Source of the DNA: Marinicella gelatinilytica | GTDB taxonomy: Bacteria > Pseudomonadota > Gammaproteobacteria > Xanthomonadales > Marinicellaceae | Assembly (NCBI RefSeq): GCF_026410405.1 | Contig: NZ_JAPMLN010000013.1 | Span: forward strand, 1 to 64,000 | DNA length: 64,000 nucleotides | Direction: 5' to 3' | Shown: one piece after another, positions 35,191 through 43,605 of the stretch | How the letters are laid out: every line of letters begins with the position of its first letter | Position numbering within the stretch: position 1 is the stretch's first letter | Position numbers and translations under genes: made by a program | The notes under the pieces: model-generated | Databases searched by the model: none | What the model was told of the DNA's origin: nothing | Seen by the model: only the letters and a program-made list of their open reading frames with translations

Positions 35191-36261
35191 TTAAGAACGG
35201 TCTATATCGGTGGCCAATAGTGTTCTGGGCCAAGATTGAATAATGGCGTTGACTAAAGTTGCCAGCGGGATGGCAAAAAACACCCCCCAAAAGCCCCAAA
35301 CACCACCAAAGAACAACACCGCCACAATAATCGCCACCGGATGCAGATTGTTAACTTCAGAAAAAAGCCATGGCACCAAAGCATTGCCGTCCAAAATCTG
35401 AATCACACCATAAGATATCATGACATAAGCAAATGAAGGTGACCAGCCAAATTGTACAAAGGCTACCAAAGCAATTGGAAATGTCACTGCCACAGCACCA
35501 ATAAAAGGTACCAACACAGAAAACCCTGTCAGTGTTGCCAACAAGATGGCATAGTCCAAATCCAAAAACACAAACACAATGTAAGTAATTAAACCAACCA
35601 GCAATATCTCAAAAGCTTTGCCCCGAACATAATTACCAATCTGAACATCCACTTCATGCCAAACCGACAGCGTCAATTTAGAGTCGCGCGGAATGAATTG
35701 TCGTAACCAAGCTAATATCTGCTGTTTATCTTTTAACAGAAAAAAAACTAAAATCGGCATCACCACTAAAAATACGGCAATCGAGAAGGCACTAAATACA
35801 GATGACACTGTTTTGCCTAAAATTTGCTGGCCAATTATGGTTACCTCACCGGTGACCTTGTTAATGAGCCCTTGAACTTGTTCTGGTTGGATTAGATGCG
35901 GATATTTTTCCGGTAAAGCACGCATAAAGTCCATACCGGTTGAAAAATAATTGGGCAAGGCTTGCACTAATTGAGTTACCTGCGTAATTAGTTTTGGTAC
36001 CAACCAAACCAATAAAATGAACATCACAGCCACAAACACCAAGAACACAACACCAACGGCCACCACCCGAGGCACCTTAAGTCGCTCCAAGCGCGCAATC
36101 ACACTTTCTAACAAATAGGCCACCACAATGCTGGCTAAGAACGGCGCCAAAGCACGACCAAAATATATAATAAAAACGAAACTGACCAGCAAAGCCATGG
36201 TCAAGATGACGATTTGCGGATCAGAGAAATTTCTTTTAAACCAACTAGTGAATACGTTCAT
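35191..36261 (-). CDS. perM: AI-2E family transporter (PerM-like)
   Basis: The 356-residue protein has about eight membrane segments in the family layout, with PILVFFLLKDKQQILAWLRQFIPRD after the first half and GFSVLVPFIGA plus FGGVWGFWGVFFAIPLATLV near the C-terminus. Members exchange small molecules or ions; the substrate here is unknown. It converges with grxC, and their stops are one base apart. Confidence 0.9.
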   Translation of the reverse strand: MNVFTSWFKRNFSDPQIVILTMALLVSFVFIIYFGRALAPFLASIVVAYLLESVIARLERLKVPRVVAVGVVFLVFVAVMFILLVWLVPKLITQVTQLVQALPNYFSTGMDFMRALPEKYPHLIQPEQVQGLINKVTGEVTIIGQQILGKTVSSVFSAFSIAVFLVVMPILVFFLLKDKQQILAWLRQFIPRDSKLTLSVWHEVDVQIGNYVRGKAFEILLVGLITYIVFVFLDLDYAILLATLTGFSVLVPFIGAVAVTFPIALVAFVQFGWSPSFAYVMISYGVIQILDGNALVPWLFSEVNNLHPVAIIVAVLFFGGVWGFWGVFFAIPLATLVNAIIQSWPRTLLATDIDRS

Positions 36262-36340
36262 AATGGCAATTATATGTCAGAACGCGACAGAACCCACGTC
36301 TAAAAAGATATCCTGAAAAGAATTACTCAGAGAAAAAAAC

Positions 36341-37510
36341 TTAGAAAGTTTTAAGCCAAGAGAGTACCGCTTCTGTATGACGGCCCTCAAAAGCACTGCT
36401 GACCCTACCAAAATCAGTGCGGCCAAAATTCAATGGTTGTGGCGCATAACTGGCGTATAAATCTAACTGTCCACCTAAAATATGGGTGGTCATCCCTATG
36501 CGTACGCTGTAGTCTGCCGAAATGGCTTTTAAAATCGTGGTCAAATCAGCATCAGTGGCCGGTGGCTGCTGTCGTCCTGAATATTCTATGTTGAACTGTG
36601 TACCTTGCTTAAAGGTGTGGTTATAACCCACTGCAAAGACGGTTTGGTCCGCCCACTTAAACTCAGGGCTTTCCATGTCATTCAAGAAACTTAAGAAAAT
36701 ATCAGGGTATGAACGCGACACGAATGCGTTAACATCACTGTAATAGTTATGCCGGGCAATAAACTGAAAACTATCTTGAGCGGTTATTTGAAGATTAAAG
36801 GCGACGTCTATACTTGCCGGAATGTCAAAATCAGCCGGGTCCGCTTGCACACCTAATAGCTGACTAAACCCGTCCATATCAATTTTTGACTGATAACTGG
36901 TTTCAAAAGACAGCCAACGATTGAGACTATGCTCAAGTCCTAAGTTAACACCTAGACCATTGCTGGTTTCCGTGTAGCTAACTGGATACATATCCAACTG
37001 ACCATAGGTCAAAATAGGTGACGCTAAGAAATTAATATCGGAATAATTTTGTTGCGCAAACAACACCGCAAAATTAAATTGTGACTGTTCAGATAACTGA
37101 AAAGCCACCCCGGGTGCAAATATACGCCGACTATACTGCTCACGGTCAGTAAATAACAATTGATCAATTTCAAAGAGATTGTCAGAGAAGCTGGCCGGTT
37201 TGATAAATGATTTCTCGTAATCAAAGGTAAAGAAGTAATTTTTACCATCCATCAAATCACCCAGGTGATTCAGTCGTTCCTGTGAAAAGTAATATTTAGC
37301 ACCGGCAAAACTGACAGCCTGAGGGAATTCTGCCGTGGGGGAAATATTCAACTGACGATAAAAATTCGGGTAAATTCGAGCCGCAATATCACCGCGCCAG
37401 TGACCCAAATCCATGATGGGCACTGCTGACGGACTTGTCAATGGTGTGGCTTGTGACGCCTGGTTCACAGATAGCAACACAACAAATAAGGATAGGAACA
37501 ATTTCATCAA
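36341..37510 (-). CDS. Outer membrane beta-barrel protein, distantly FadL-like
   Basis: This 389-residue protein has a signal peptide (MMKLFLSLFVVLLSVNQASQA) and a long series of alternating polar and hydrophobic strands, ending in SWLKTF with the terminal Phe typical of outer membrane barrels. FAPGVAFQLSEQSQFNFAVLF and VGYNHTFKQGTQFNIEYSGR recall hydrocarbon or fatty-acid channels of the FadL group, but the N-terminal plug motif is not clear. The substrate is unknown. The gene is monocistronic and lies between perM and the isocitrate dehydrogenase gene. Confidence 0.6.
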   Translation of the reverse strand: MMKLFLSLFVVLLSVNQASQATPLTSPSAVPIMDLGHWRGDIAARIYPNFYRQLNISPTAEFPQAVSFAGAKYYFSQERLNHLGDLMDGKNYFFTFDYEKSFIKPASFSDNLFEIDQLLFTDREQYSRRIFAPGVAFQLSEQSQFNFAVLFAQQNYSDINFLASPILTYGQLDMYPVSYTETSNGLGVNLGLEHSLNRWLSFETSYQSKIDMDGFSQLLGVQADPADFDIPASIDVAFNLQITAQDSFQFIARHNYYSDVNAFVSRSYPDIFLSFLNDMESPEFKWADQTVFAVGYNHTFKQGTQFNIEYSGRQQPPATDADLTTILKAISADYSVRIGMTTHILGGQLDLYASYAPQPLNFGRTDFGRVSSAFEGRHTEAVLSWLKTF

Positions 37511-37670
37511 TTTGACGTTTAACGGTAATTTAATATATTAATGGATGTGATTTTTGCAAAAAAACAACATAAAGTCAATTTAATGTGTACATATAACTCA
37601 AATAATTCACGTTTAAGCCCATAATGTTGTAATAGCGCAACATATTAACCAGAATTACAATTTTTTGACC

Positions 37671-37696
37671 AAAGCCCGATATGACTTTCGGGCTTT
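37671..37696 (-). terminator. Hairpin after isocitrate dehydrogenase gene
   Basis: AAAGCCCGA (37671-37679) pairs with TCGGGCTTT (37688-37696). It lies 30 bases after the dehydrogenase stop. The stem ends in TTT, but no longer T-run follows, so termination strength is uncertain. Confidence 0.5.
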
Positions 37697-37725
37697 AGTG
37701 TTAATCAATTTGAGGCCTCTATTAC

Positions 37726-38730
37726 TTACAAACGACTGATAACAGCCTGGGTAAATTCTGCTGTTTTCGCCTGGCCACCCATATCACCGGTCAGACAGTC
37801 TTTCGCTCCGATGGTGTCTGTGATGGCTTGTCTAATTTGGTTTGCTTTATCCACATGGCCCAAATGTTCAACCATCATGGCCGAGGCTAAAATCAATGAG
37901 GTCGGATTAGCAATTTTTTTACCGGCAATATCAGGTGCTGAGCCATGTACGGCTTCGAACATAGCCACATCTTTACCAATATTCGCACCCGGCGCCAAAC
38001 CGAGACCACCAACCAAACCGGCACAAATATCAGAAATAATATCGCCGAATAAATTTGTGGTCACAATAACATCGAACTGTTCGGGGTTCATAACCAGTTG
38101 CATACAGGCATTATCAACAATCAAGGTATTGAACTTAATGTCAGGATATTCCTTGGCCACTTCTTGAGCCACTTCCAAAAACAAACCGGAAGTGGTTTTC
38201 ATAATATTGGCCTTGTGAACTGCCGTGACTTTTTTACGACCTGCTTTTTGAGCCAGGTCAAACGCATAGCGAACAATATTTTCAGAAGCTTCGCGGGTTA
38301 CAATAATTTTTGATTCCGCAATGGTGCGTTCGGCATTGATGGTTTGACCTTCACTTAAATAAGCCCCTTCGGTATTTTCACGTACCGTTAAAATATCAAT
38401 GTTTTCATAGCGCGCCATGGTACCGGGAAATGTAATGACAGGTCGCACATTGGCATATAACTTAAAGTAACGACGCATGGCCACATTAATGGAACTAAAA
38501 CCTTTACCGACCGGTGTTGTCAATGGGCCTTTTAAGCAGACACCATGTGTAGAAATGGCATCCAGCGTATCTTGTGGCAATAAATCATTTTGGCTTTCCA
38601 ATGCCGCTAAGCCGGCTTCTTTAAATTCGTATTCAAAATCAAGATCCAAACCATCTAATACGGCCAAAGTGGCATCCATAATTTCCGGCCCGATGCCGTC
38701 TCCTTTAATTACAACGATTTTCTGAGTCAT
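37726..38730 (-). CDS. NAD-dependent isocitrate dehydrogenase
   Basis: The 334-residue decarboxylating dehydrogenase has KGDGIGPEIMDATL at the N-terminus, NVAMRRYFKLYANVRPV for substrate binding, VRENTEGAY, and FEAVHGSAPDIAGKKIANPTSLILASAMM for cofactor binding. The short form matches NAD-linked isocitrate dehydrogenases of mitochondrial Idh3 type rather than the 417-residue NADP enzyme of E. coli. The closely related isopropylmalate dehydrogenase is the alternative, but no leucine genes adjoin. It would produce 2-oxoglutarate in the TCA cycle. Confidence 0.85.
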   Translation of the reverse strand: MTQKIVVIKGDGIGPEIMDATLAVLDGLDLDFEYEFKEAGLAALESQNDLLPQDTLDAISTHGVCLKGPLTTPVGKGFSSINVAMRRYFKLYANVRPVITFPGTMARYENIDILTVRENTEGAYLSEGQTINAERTIAESKIIVTREASENIVRYAFDLAQKAGRKKVTAVHKANIMKTTSGLFLEVAQEVAKEYPDIKFNTLIVDNACMQLVMNPEQFDVIVTTNLFGDIISDICAGLVGGLGLAPGANIGKDVAMFEAVHGSAPDIAGKKIANPTSLILASAMMVEHLGHVDKANQIRQAITDTIGAKDCLTGDMGGQAKTAEFTQAVISRL

Positions 38731-39019
38731 TTTTATTCCTATTTTATTCTAATGTGGTTTTGAGACCTTGGCGTAATACTTGATCCATTGAAAAAGTGCT
38801 GAAATTTCACTCATTCACTGATGAATTGCAATGGATAGTCACTTTATTGATAAGCCGTCTGACGCTGATTGGCAAAACATCGAACCATTCTCGTGAAGTT
38901 TTCTACTGATTTAACACGATACATAATCCATGCCAAGATCTCCTTTATTGTTGCGGTCAATTATACCTAATCGATGTCCATTATGACAGCAACAGCAGCC
39001 ATCTGAATTTAAGAAATCT

Positions 39020-39505
39020 TCAATTTTCATTGATTAGCTGTTTGACTTGCTGCAACACGTCTTCTACGTGACCTTTTACTTTAACTTTTCGCCAGGACAA
39101 TACCACGTCACCTTGTGCATTAAGCACAAAAGTACTGCGCTCAATACCCATGAATTTTTTTCCATACATGTTTTTTTCTTTGATTACATCGAAAGCACGA
39201 CAAAGCACCTCTTCGGTATCAGCCACCAATTGAAATGGCATATTGAACTTTTCTTTAAAGTTTTGCTGTTTTTTTAGACTATCTGCAGAAACTCCGATTA
39301 TTTCACAGCCCAATTCGGTAAATGCCGAATAAGCCGCACTAAAGTCCTGGCTTTCCTGACTACATCCGGGGGTATTGGCTCGTGGATAGAAAAATATACA
39401 TACATAGTTTTCAACCATCTGTGCCAATGAGGAGGTGGCTCCGTTGGTGAGCAAAACAGGCGTTTGCATTATATTGTCTTCAATTTTTAGCATGGTTTCT
39501 TTCAT
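39020..39505 (-). CDS. bcp: Thiol peroxidase Bcp (peroxiredoxin)
   Basis: The 161-residue peroxiredoxin has the active-site FYPRANTPGCSQESQDF with the P-x-x-x-T-P-x-C peroxidatic motif. The resolving cysteine expected five residues later is replaced by Asp or Phe, making it likely 1-Cys or using another cysteine (ADTEEVLCRAFDV). It reduces hydroperoxides in the cytosol. MKETMLKIEDNIMQTP offers several alternative starts. It is divergent from dapA, as bcp often is. Confidence 0.92.
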   Translation of the reverse strand: MKETMLKIEDNIMQTPVLLTNGATSSLAQMVENYVCIFFYPRANTPGCSQESQDFSAAYSAFTELGCEIIGVSADSLKKQQNFKEKFNMPFQLVADTEEVLCRAFDVIKEKNMYGKKFMGIERSTFVLNAQGDVVLSWRKVKVKGHVEDVLQQVKQLINEN

Positions 39506-39561
39506 ATTATTTCCAAAAAACCCTATAATTATGGCTCTTTAAACACTAAGTACAAGTTTTT

Positions 39562-40479
39562 ATGGGTCAAAATCGTCAATCTCCCCTTCATGCCCACGAG
39601 TTATCCGGCGCTATGGTGGCTTTGGTCACACCCATGCACGAGAATGGTGAGATTAATTGGGACCAATATCAAACCTTACTTGATTGGCACATTAAAATCA
39701 AAACACCTGCACTCATTATTTCCGGCACCACCGGAGAGTCTGCGTTATTAAACACCCAAGAAACACAACAACTATGGGCCCGTGCCATAAAATACTGCGG
39801 CGACAGCAACACGTTGGTGGTCGCCGGTACCGGAGCCATTTCTCCTGATCAGGTTATGGTTAATAATCAGCAAGCAGCAGACTGTGGTGTGCAAGTTGCT
39901 TTGGTGGTTACGCCTTATTATTTACGGTTAACACAACAGGCCTTAAAAGACCATTTTTTAGCCATTGCTGATGCCAGCCCAATACCTATTTTACTATATA
40001 ACGTGCCAACAAGAACCGGCAATGACTTACAAACTAAAACCACAAAAGAGTTGGCCAAACACCCAAACATTATTGGCATAAAAGAAGCCAAAGCGGATAT
40101 GGAGCGCATAGCGCAATTGGCCAAAATAGATAATTTTGCGGTACTATCGGGCGATGACAACAGCTTCTTCCAAGCCATGCGTGAAGGTGCCCAAGGCGTG
40201 ATTAGCGTGGCCGCCAATGTGCGTCCTTTGGCCATCCAGCAAATCTGCCATGCCATGGTATTAGGTGACATGGCTAAAGCCCAAGACATCAACCAATCTT
40301 TAGAAGCCCTCTATCAATTACTTGGCCATGAGCCTAATCCCGGCCCCATAAAAGCTGTTATGGCGGCTGCAAAAATGCTATCATCCGGCATCCGCCGTCC
40401 ATTACAACTTATGCCACTAAACCAAGCACAGTTAAAGCAACATTTGGGCGCCATTGAACAGGAGTTTACACAAACATGA
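39562..40479 (+). CDS. dapA: 4-hydroxy-tetrahydrodipicolinate synthase
   Basis: The 305-residue TIM-barrel enzyme condenses pyruvate with aspartate semialdehyde at the start of the lysine and diaminopimelate branch. ALIISGTTGESALL binds substrate, YYLRLTQQ and LLYNVPTRTGNDL contain the catalytic tyrosine, and IIGIKEAKADMER the Schiff-base lysine. An N-terminal extension of about 14 residues precedes the usual start of the family. Its stop overlaps the bamC start (ATGA). Confidence 0.96.
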   Translation: MGQNRQSPLHAHELSGAMVALVTPMHENGEINWDQYQTLLDWHIKIKTPALIISGTTGESALLNTQETQQLWARAIKYCGDSNTLVVAGTGAISPDQVMVNNQQAADCGVQVALVVTPYYLRLTQQALKDHFLAIADASPIPILLYNVPTRTGNDLQTKTTKELAKHPNIIGIKEAKADMERIAQLAKIDNFAVLSGDDNSFFQAMREGAQGVISVAANVRPLAIQQICHAMVLGDMAKAQDINQSLEALYQLLGHEPNPGPIKAVMAAAKMLSSGIRRPLQLMPLNQAQLKQHLGAIEQEFTQT

Positions 40480-41114
40480 AATTAAACATCAAATTCGGCA
40501 AAAGTCTTATTCTATTGAGCTTATTCATTTTATTGAGTGCTTGTGGGCGCATGGTTAAGGAAGAACCTTATTTAGAAGCCCAGCAAGTCAAGCCACTGCA
40601 AGAAGTTGAAGGACTTGATTTACCACAGGACACCGGTCAATTAGCCATCCCTGACATTAAAACCGATAACCAGGCACTGACTGGCATTGCTGTCCCGCCA
40701 CCGGAAATGGCTTTTGCCAAACGCCGAAGCAGCGATGAAAATGTGGTTATTATTGATGCCGATGGCGTTCCCACCATGGAATTATTTAACAACAAAGATG
40801 CCTGGCAATTAATGAATGGTGATTTTGGTGAGCATTGGTTTATTATTGATGCCAATGAAGCGGACTGTCAAGTGACCCTGCATTATGACGATCCGATTAA
40901 CAAAATGGTTGATGATCAAGGCTTCTTTAAAAAGCTGTTTACATTTAAAAGCCGATATATTGACCGTTCCGGCCAATATGTTCTGACCTGCTTAAAACTA
41001 CCTCAAAAACAACAAATCTGGGTTCAGACCTTAGACTTCAAAGCGCCTTCTGCCTTTGTGGTCGATGACTTGTTCAGTCATTTGTTTAATGCGGCAATCG
41101 ACGATAACTCTTAG
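40476..41114 (+). CDS. bamC: BamC-like outer membrane lipoprotein, short form
   Basis: The 212-residue lipoprotein has a signal peptide ending in LLSAC. It contains an unstructured N-terminal region with LDLPQDTGQLAIPDI, similar to the BamC segment that contacts BamD, and one helix-grip-like domain (residues about 100-205). E. coli BamC is 344 residues with two such domains, so one seems absent. The dapA-bamC pairing is conserved and supports the call. It is an accessory part of the outer membrane protein assembly complex. Confidence 0.8.
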   Translation: MKLNIKFGKSLILLSLFILLSACGRMVKEEPYLEAQQVKPLQEVEGLDLPQDTGQLAIPDIKTDNQALTGIAVPPPEMAFAKRRSSDENVVIIDADGVPTMELFNNKDAWQLMNGDFGEHWFIIDANEADCQVTLHYDDPINKMVDDQGFFKKLFTFKSRYIDRSGQYVLTCLKLPQKQQIWVQTLDFKAPSAFVVDDLFSHLFNAAIDDNS

Positions 41115-41123
41115 AGGTGGCCA

Positions 41124-41148
41124 CCGGCACCCGCTGACCGGGTGCCGG
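41124..41148. terminator. GC-rich hairpin between convergent bamC and fdxA
   Basis: CCGGCACCC and GGGTGCCGG pair perfectly around a 7-base loop, 10 bases after bamC and 17 bases after the fdxA stop. There is no T-run on either side; it may act on both strands. Confidence 0.6.
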
Positions 41149-41164
41149 CTAGACTAACGTCAAC

Positions 41165-41500
41165 TCAATCATCTTCGCCGCGATCTAACAAATGGATTTT
41201 ATCTTCAACTTGCGCCCATTCATCAGCATCTTCAGGGGCATCTATCATGGCGGTTATAACCGGCCACTTAGGCGACAATTCAGCATTAATGGCGAGAAAT
41301 TTTTCTTGGCCGGCCGGCAAATCATCTTCCGGGAAAATGGCATCCACCGGACATTCAGGCTCACATAAAGTGCAATCAATACATTCTTCGGGATCAATCA
41401 CTAAAAAATTAGGGCCTTCGTGAAAACAATCGACCGGGCAAACCTCAACACAGTCGGTGTATTTACACTTAATACAGGCTTCGGTGACGACAAAAGTCAT
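41165..41500 (-). CDS. fdxA: 7Fe ferredoxin FdxA
   Basis: The 111-residue protein has cysteine motifs for one 3Fe-4S and one 4Fe-4S cluster: [21 protein letters not shown] and [18 protein letters not shown]. The acidic C-terminal extension ([22 protein letters not shown]) is usual for FdxA. It is a low-potential electron carrier; its partners are unknown here. It converges with bamC. Confidence 0.95.
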   Translation of the reverse strand: MTFVVTEACIKCKYTDCVEVCPVDCFHEGPNFLVIDPEECIDCTLCEPECPVDAIFPEDDLPAGQEKFLAINAELSPKWPVITAMIDAPEDADEWAQVEDKIHLLDRGEDD

Positions 41501-41567
41501 TCAATGGCTCCTTGATTTGATATAATTCCCAATTATACTATAAGCCAATATAACGAAACCACCTAAC

Positions 41568-42833
41568 TTGCTAAATAAGAACCCCATTACATACCGTCAA
41601 GGTCAGCATCATCTGCCTCATGACGAAATTAACAATGCCGTAAAAAAAATTATACGTAAATTAACCGATGCCGGTTATGAAGCCTACTTGGTGGGCGGTG
41701 CTGTGCGTGATTTATTACTGGGCCTTCACCCCAAAGACTTTGATATTGCCACCGATGCCACCCCTGAAAATGTCAAGCAGGTCTTTAAAGGCCAGTGTCG
41801 ATTAATTGGTCGCCGTTTTCGTTTAGCGCATATTTACATGGGCAGCCAGGTTTATGAAATTGCCACTTTTCGCGGCTCAGACAGTGGTGACCGGGTACTT
41901 AAAAAAGGCCAAATCATTCGAGACAATGTCTATGGCACCATAGAACAAGACGCCATACGCCGTGATTTTACCTGCAACGCCTTATATTACGACATCGAAA
42001 ATCGTGCAGTATTGGATTTTGTTGGTGGTATTGATGATTTGGAGCGCGGCGAGTTAAAACTCATCGGTCAAGCAGATCAACGCTTTATCGAAGATCCTGT
42101 GCGGATGCTTCGAGCCGTGCGTTTTGAAACCAAACTAGGGCTGACATTACCGCCGGAAATGGCTCACCAAATAACCGCTCATCGTCACTTATTACATCAG
42201 GTCCCAATTGCCAGGCTGTTTGATGAAACCGTTAAAATGTTTCATTGTGGCAATATGGCAGCCGCCTATCACAAATTATGTGCGTTGGATTTGTTCGAGA
42301 TACTGTTTCCGGATGCTGTTAAACACCTCAGCCATCAATCTTGGCATGATTTACTGGTTCATGCTTTTAACAACACCGACGAACGCTTAAAAAATGGTTT
42401 ATCAGTTACCCCGGTATTCCTCACTGCCTGTATTTTATGGCCATCATGTGTGCATTTATACGAATTATACCGAGGTCAGGGCAGATCACCTCATGATGCG
42501 CTTCATCAAGCGGCCGGACAAGTATTAAGTCAACAACAAAAACATCTGATGATTCCGCGCGCCATTCAAAACGGTGTTCGACAAATGTGGATATTACAAT
42601 TGCGTTTCAAAAAAATGTTCGGTAAAGGCATCTATTCCACCTTGCATCACCCCAGATTCCGAGCCGGCTACGATTTTTTACTGTTGCGTCATCAAGTAGA
42701 CAACCATTTAAACAAAGAAGCCGATTTCTGGACACAAATCCAAAACATGCCGCCTGAAGCCATTAAAAGTCTGATTTATGGTAAGCGTAAAAAACGCACC
42801 ATCAACTATCAACTCACGATTCATGGCGAATGA
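41568..42833 (+). CDS. pcnB: Poly(A) polymerase I
   Basis: The 421-residue nucleotidyltransferase adds poly(A) tails that mark RNA for decay. The catalytic region LVGGAVRDLLLGLHPKDFDIATDATPE has the G-G-x-x-R and D-x-D motifs, followed by RLIGRRFRLAHI and RRDFTCNALYYD. The R-F-E-T-K-L-G-L element separates PAPs from CCA enzymes, and pairing with folK agrees. No ATG precedes the conserved part, so TTG at 41568 was taken as start. The C-terminus overlaps folK. Confidence 0.93.
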   Translation: MLNKNPITYRQGQHHLPHDEINNAVKKIIRKLTDAGYEAYLVGGAVRDLLLGLHPKDFDIATDATPENVKQVFKGQCRLIGRRFRLAHIYMGSQVYEIATFRGSDSGDRVLKKGQIIRDNVYGTIEQDAIRRDFTCNALYYDIENRAVLDFVGGIDDLERGELKLIGQADQRFIEDPVRMLRAVRFETKLGLTLPPEMAHQITAHRHLLHQVPIARLFDETVKMFHCGNMAAAYHKLCALDLFEILFPDAVKHLSHQSWHDLLVHAFNNTDERLKNGLSVTPVFLTACILWPSCVHLYELYRGQGRSPHDALHQAAGQVLSQQQKHLMIPRAIQNGVRQMWILQLRFKKMFGKGIYSTLHHPRFRAGYDFLLLRHQVDNHLNKEADFWTQIQNMPPEAIKSLIYGKRKKRTINYQLTIHGE

Positions 42834-43359
42834 TTACCGGGTCTATTTAGGTCTTGGTAGCAATCAAGGTCAACCACCCAAACAAATAACCACTGCCACT
42901 AAGCACATTGCCCGTATAGCTAACACCCGCATTATAAAAGTCGCACCCTGGTATAAAACCAAACCCTGGGGTGTCACCGACCAAGCTGACTTTATCAACA
43001 CCGTCATTGCCATAAAGACTGGTTTAAGCCCTTTGGCACTTTTAAAGCAAATTAAACGCATTGAGTATCAGCTAATGACCCGCCAAATCAATCAGCGGTG
43101 GCACAGTCGTTGCATAGATATTGATATTCTTTATTATGAGAACCGGCCATTTGTGCGCCAGCAACTACAATTACCGCATCTATTTTTGGCGGAAAGGTGC
43201 TTTGTGATGCGGCCTTTACTGGACATCAAACCTCAGCGATTACCGTTAGCAGCAAAACGTGCCATGATGCTAAACAAATCATGCTGCCACAATTTGCAAC
43301 ACCAGAGAAACATCTTAGAAAGCAAAAAAATACAACAAATAATCCGAACCAACAGATAA
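42823..43359 (+). CDS. folK: 6-hydroxymethyl-7,8-dihydropterin pyrophosphokinase
   Basis: The 178-residue enzyme (ATG at 42823, MANDYRVYLGLGSNQG) transfers pyrophosphate from ATP to hydroxymethyldihydropterin in folate synthesis. Signature segments are LGLGSNQGQP, the tripeptide-like KPWGVTDQADFINTV, and the magnesium-binding RWHSRCIDIDILYY, then LPHLFLAERCFVMRPLLDI. A longer frame upstream lies inside pcnB. The tail beyond residue 150 is longer than usual and lysine-rich. Confidence 0.95.
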   Translation: MANDYRVYLGLGSNQGQPPKQITTATKHIARIANTRIIKVAPWYKTKPWGVTDQADFINTVIAIKTGLSPLALLKQIKRIEYQLMTRQINQRWHSRCIDIDILYYENRPFVRQQLQLPHLFLAERCFVMRPLLDIKPQRLPLAAKRAMMLNKSCCHNLQHQRNILESKKIQQIIRTNR

Positions 43360-43426
43360 AAGCGTTGTTTTTTTGCAACACTCCGTTCTATTTGTTGCAT
43401 TTTTTAAACAAAAAGCAAAAAGACTG

Positions 43427-43455
43427 TTGCATTACTGCCAATTTTAGCGTAAGAT
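43427..43455 (+). promoter_or_regulatory. Candidate sigma-70 promoter upstream of pgi
   Basis: TTGCAT (43427-43432) and TAAGAT (43450-43455) are 17 bases apart. Transcription would start near 43,462 and meet a strong terminator at 43,529 before pgi. Confidence 0.45.
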
Positions 43456-43461
43456 TGGATT

Positions 43462-43559
43462 CAGTTTTAGAGTAAATCATTTCAAACTCCAAGACCAAAC
43501 CAGGGCACAAAAGTAAAATATCGTATTTAACCCATCCAATTTGGATGGGTTTTTTTTTG
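43462..43559 (+). ncRNA. Candidate short leader RNA or sRNA before pgi
   Basis: About 97 bases lie between a plausible promoter and an intrinsic terminator, with no open frame. The RNA would end in a stable hairpin and a run of nine T. It could be a stand-alone sRNA, an attenuator for pgi, or merely the 3' end of the pcnB-folK transcript. The sequence matches no family I know. Confidence 0.35.
43529..43559 (+). terminator. Strong rho-independent terminator
   Basis: AACCCATCCAA pairs with TTGGATGGGTT around a single T, making an almost perfect palindrome, followed on the plus strand by eight more T. It lies 170 bases after folK and about 50 bases before pgi. Confidence 0.9.
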
Positions 43560-43605
43560 CATATCTGCTAAAATAGTTGGCCAATATTTGCCCACGCACA
43601 GGACC

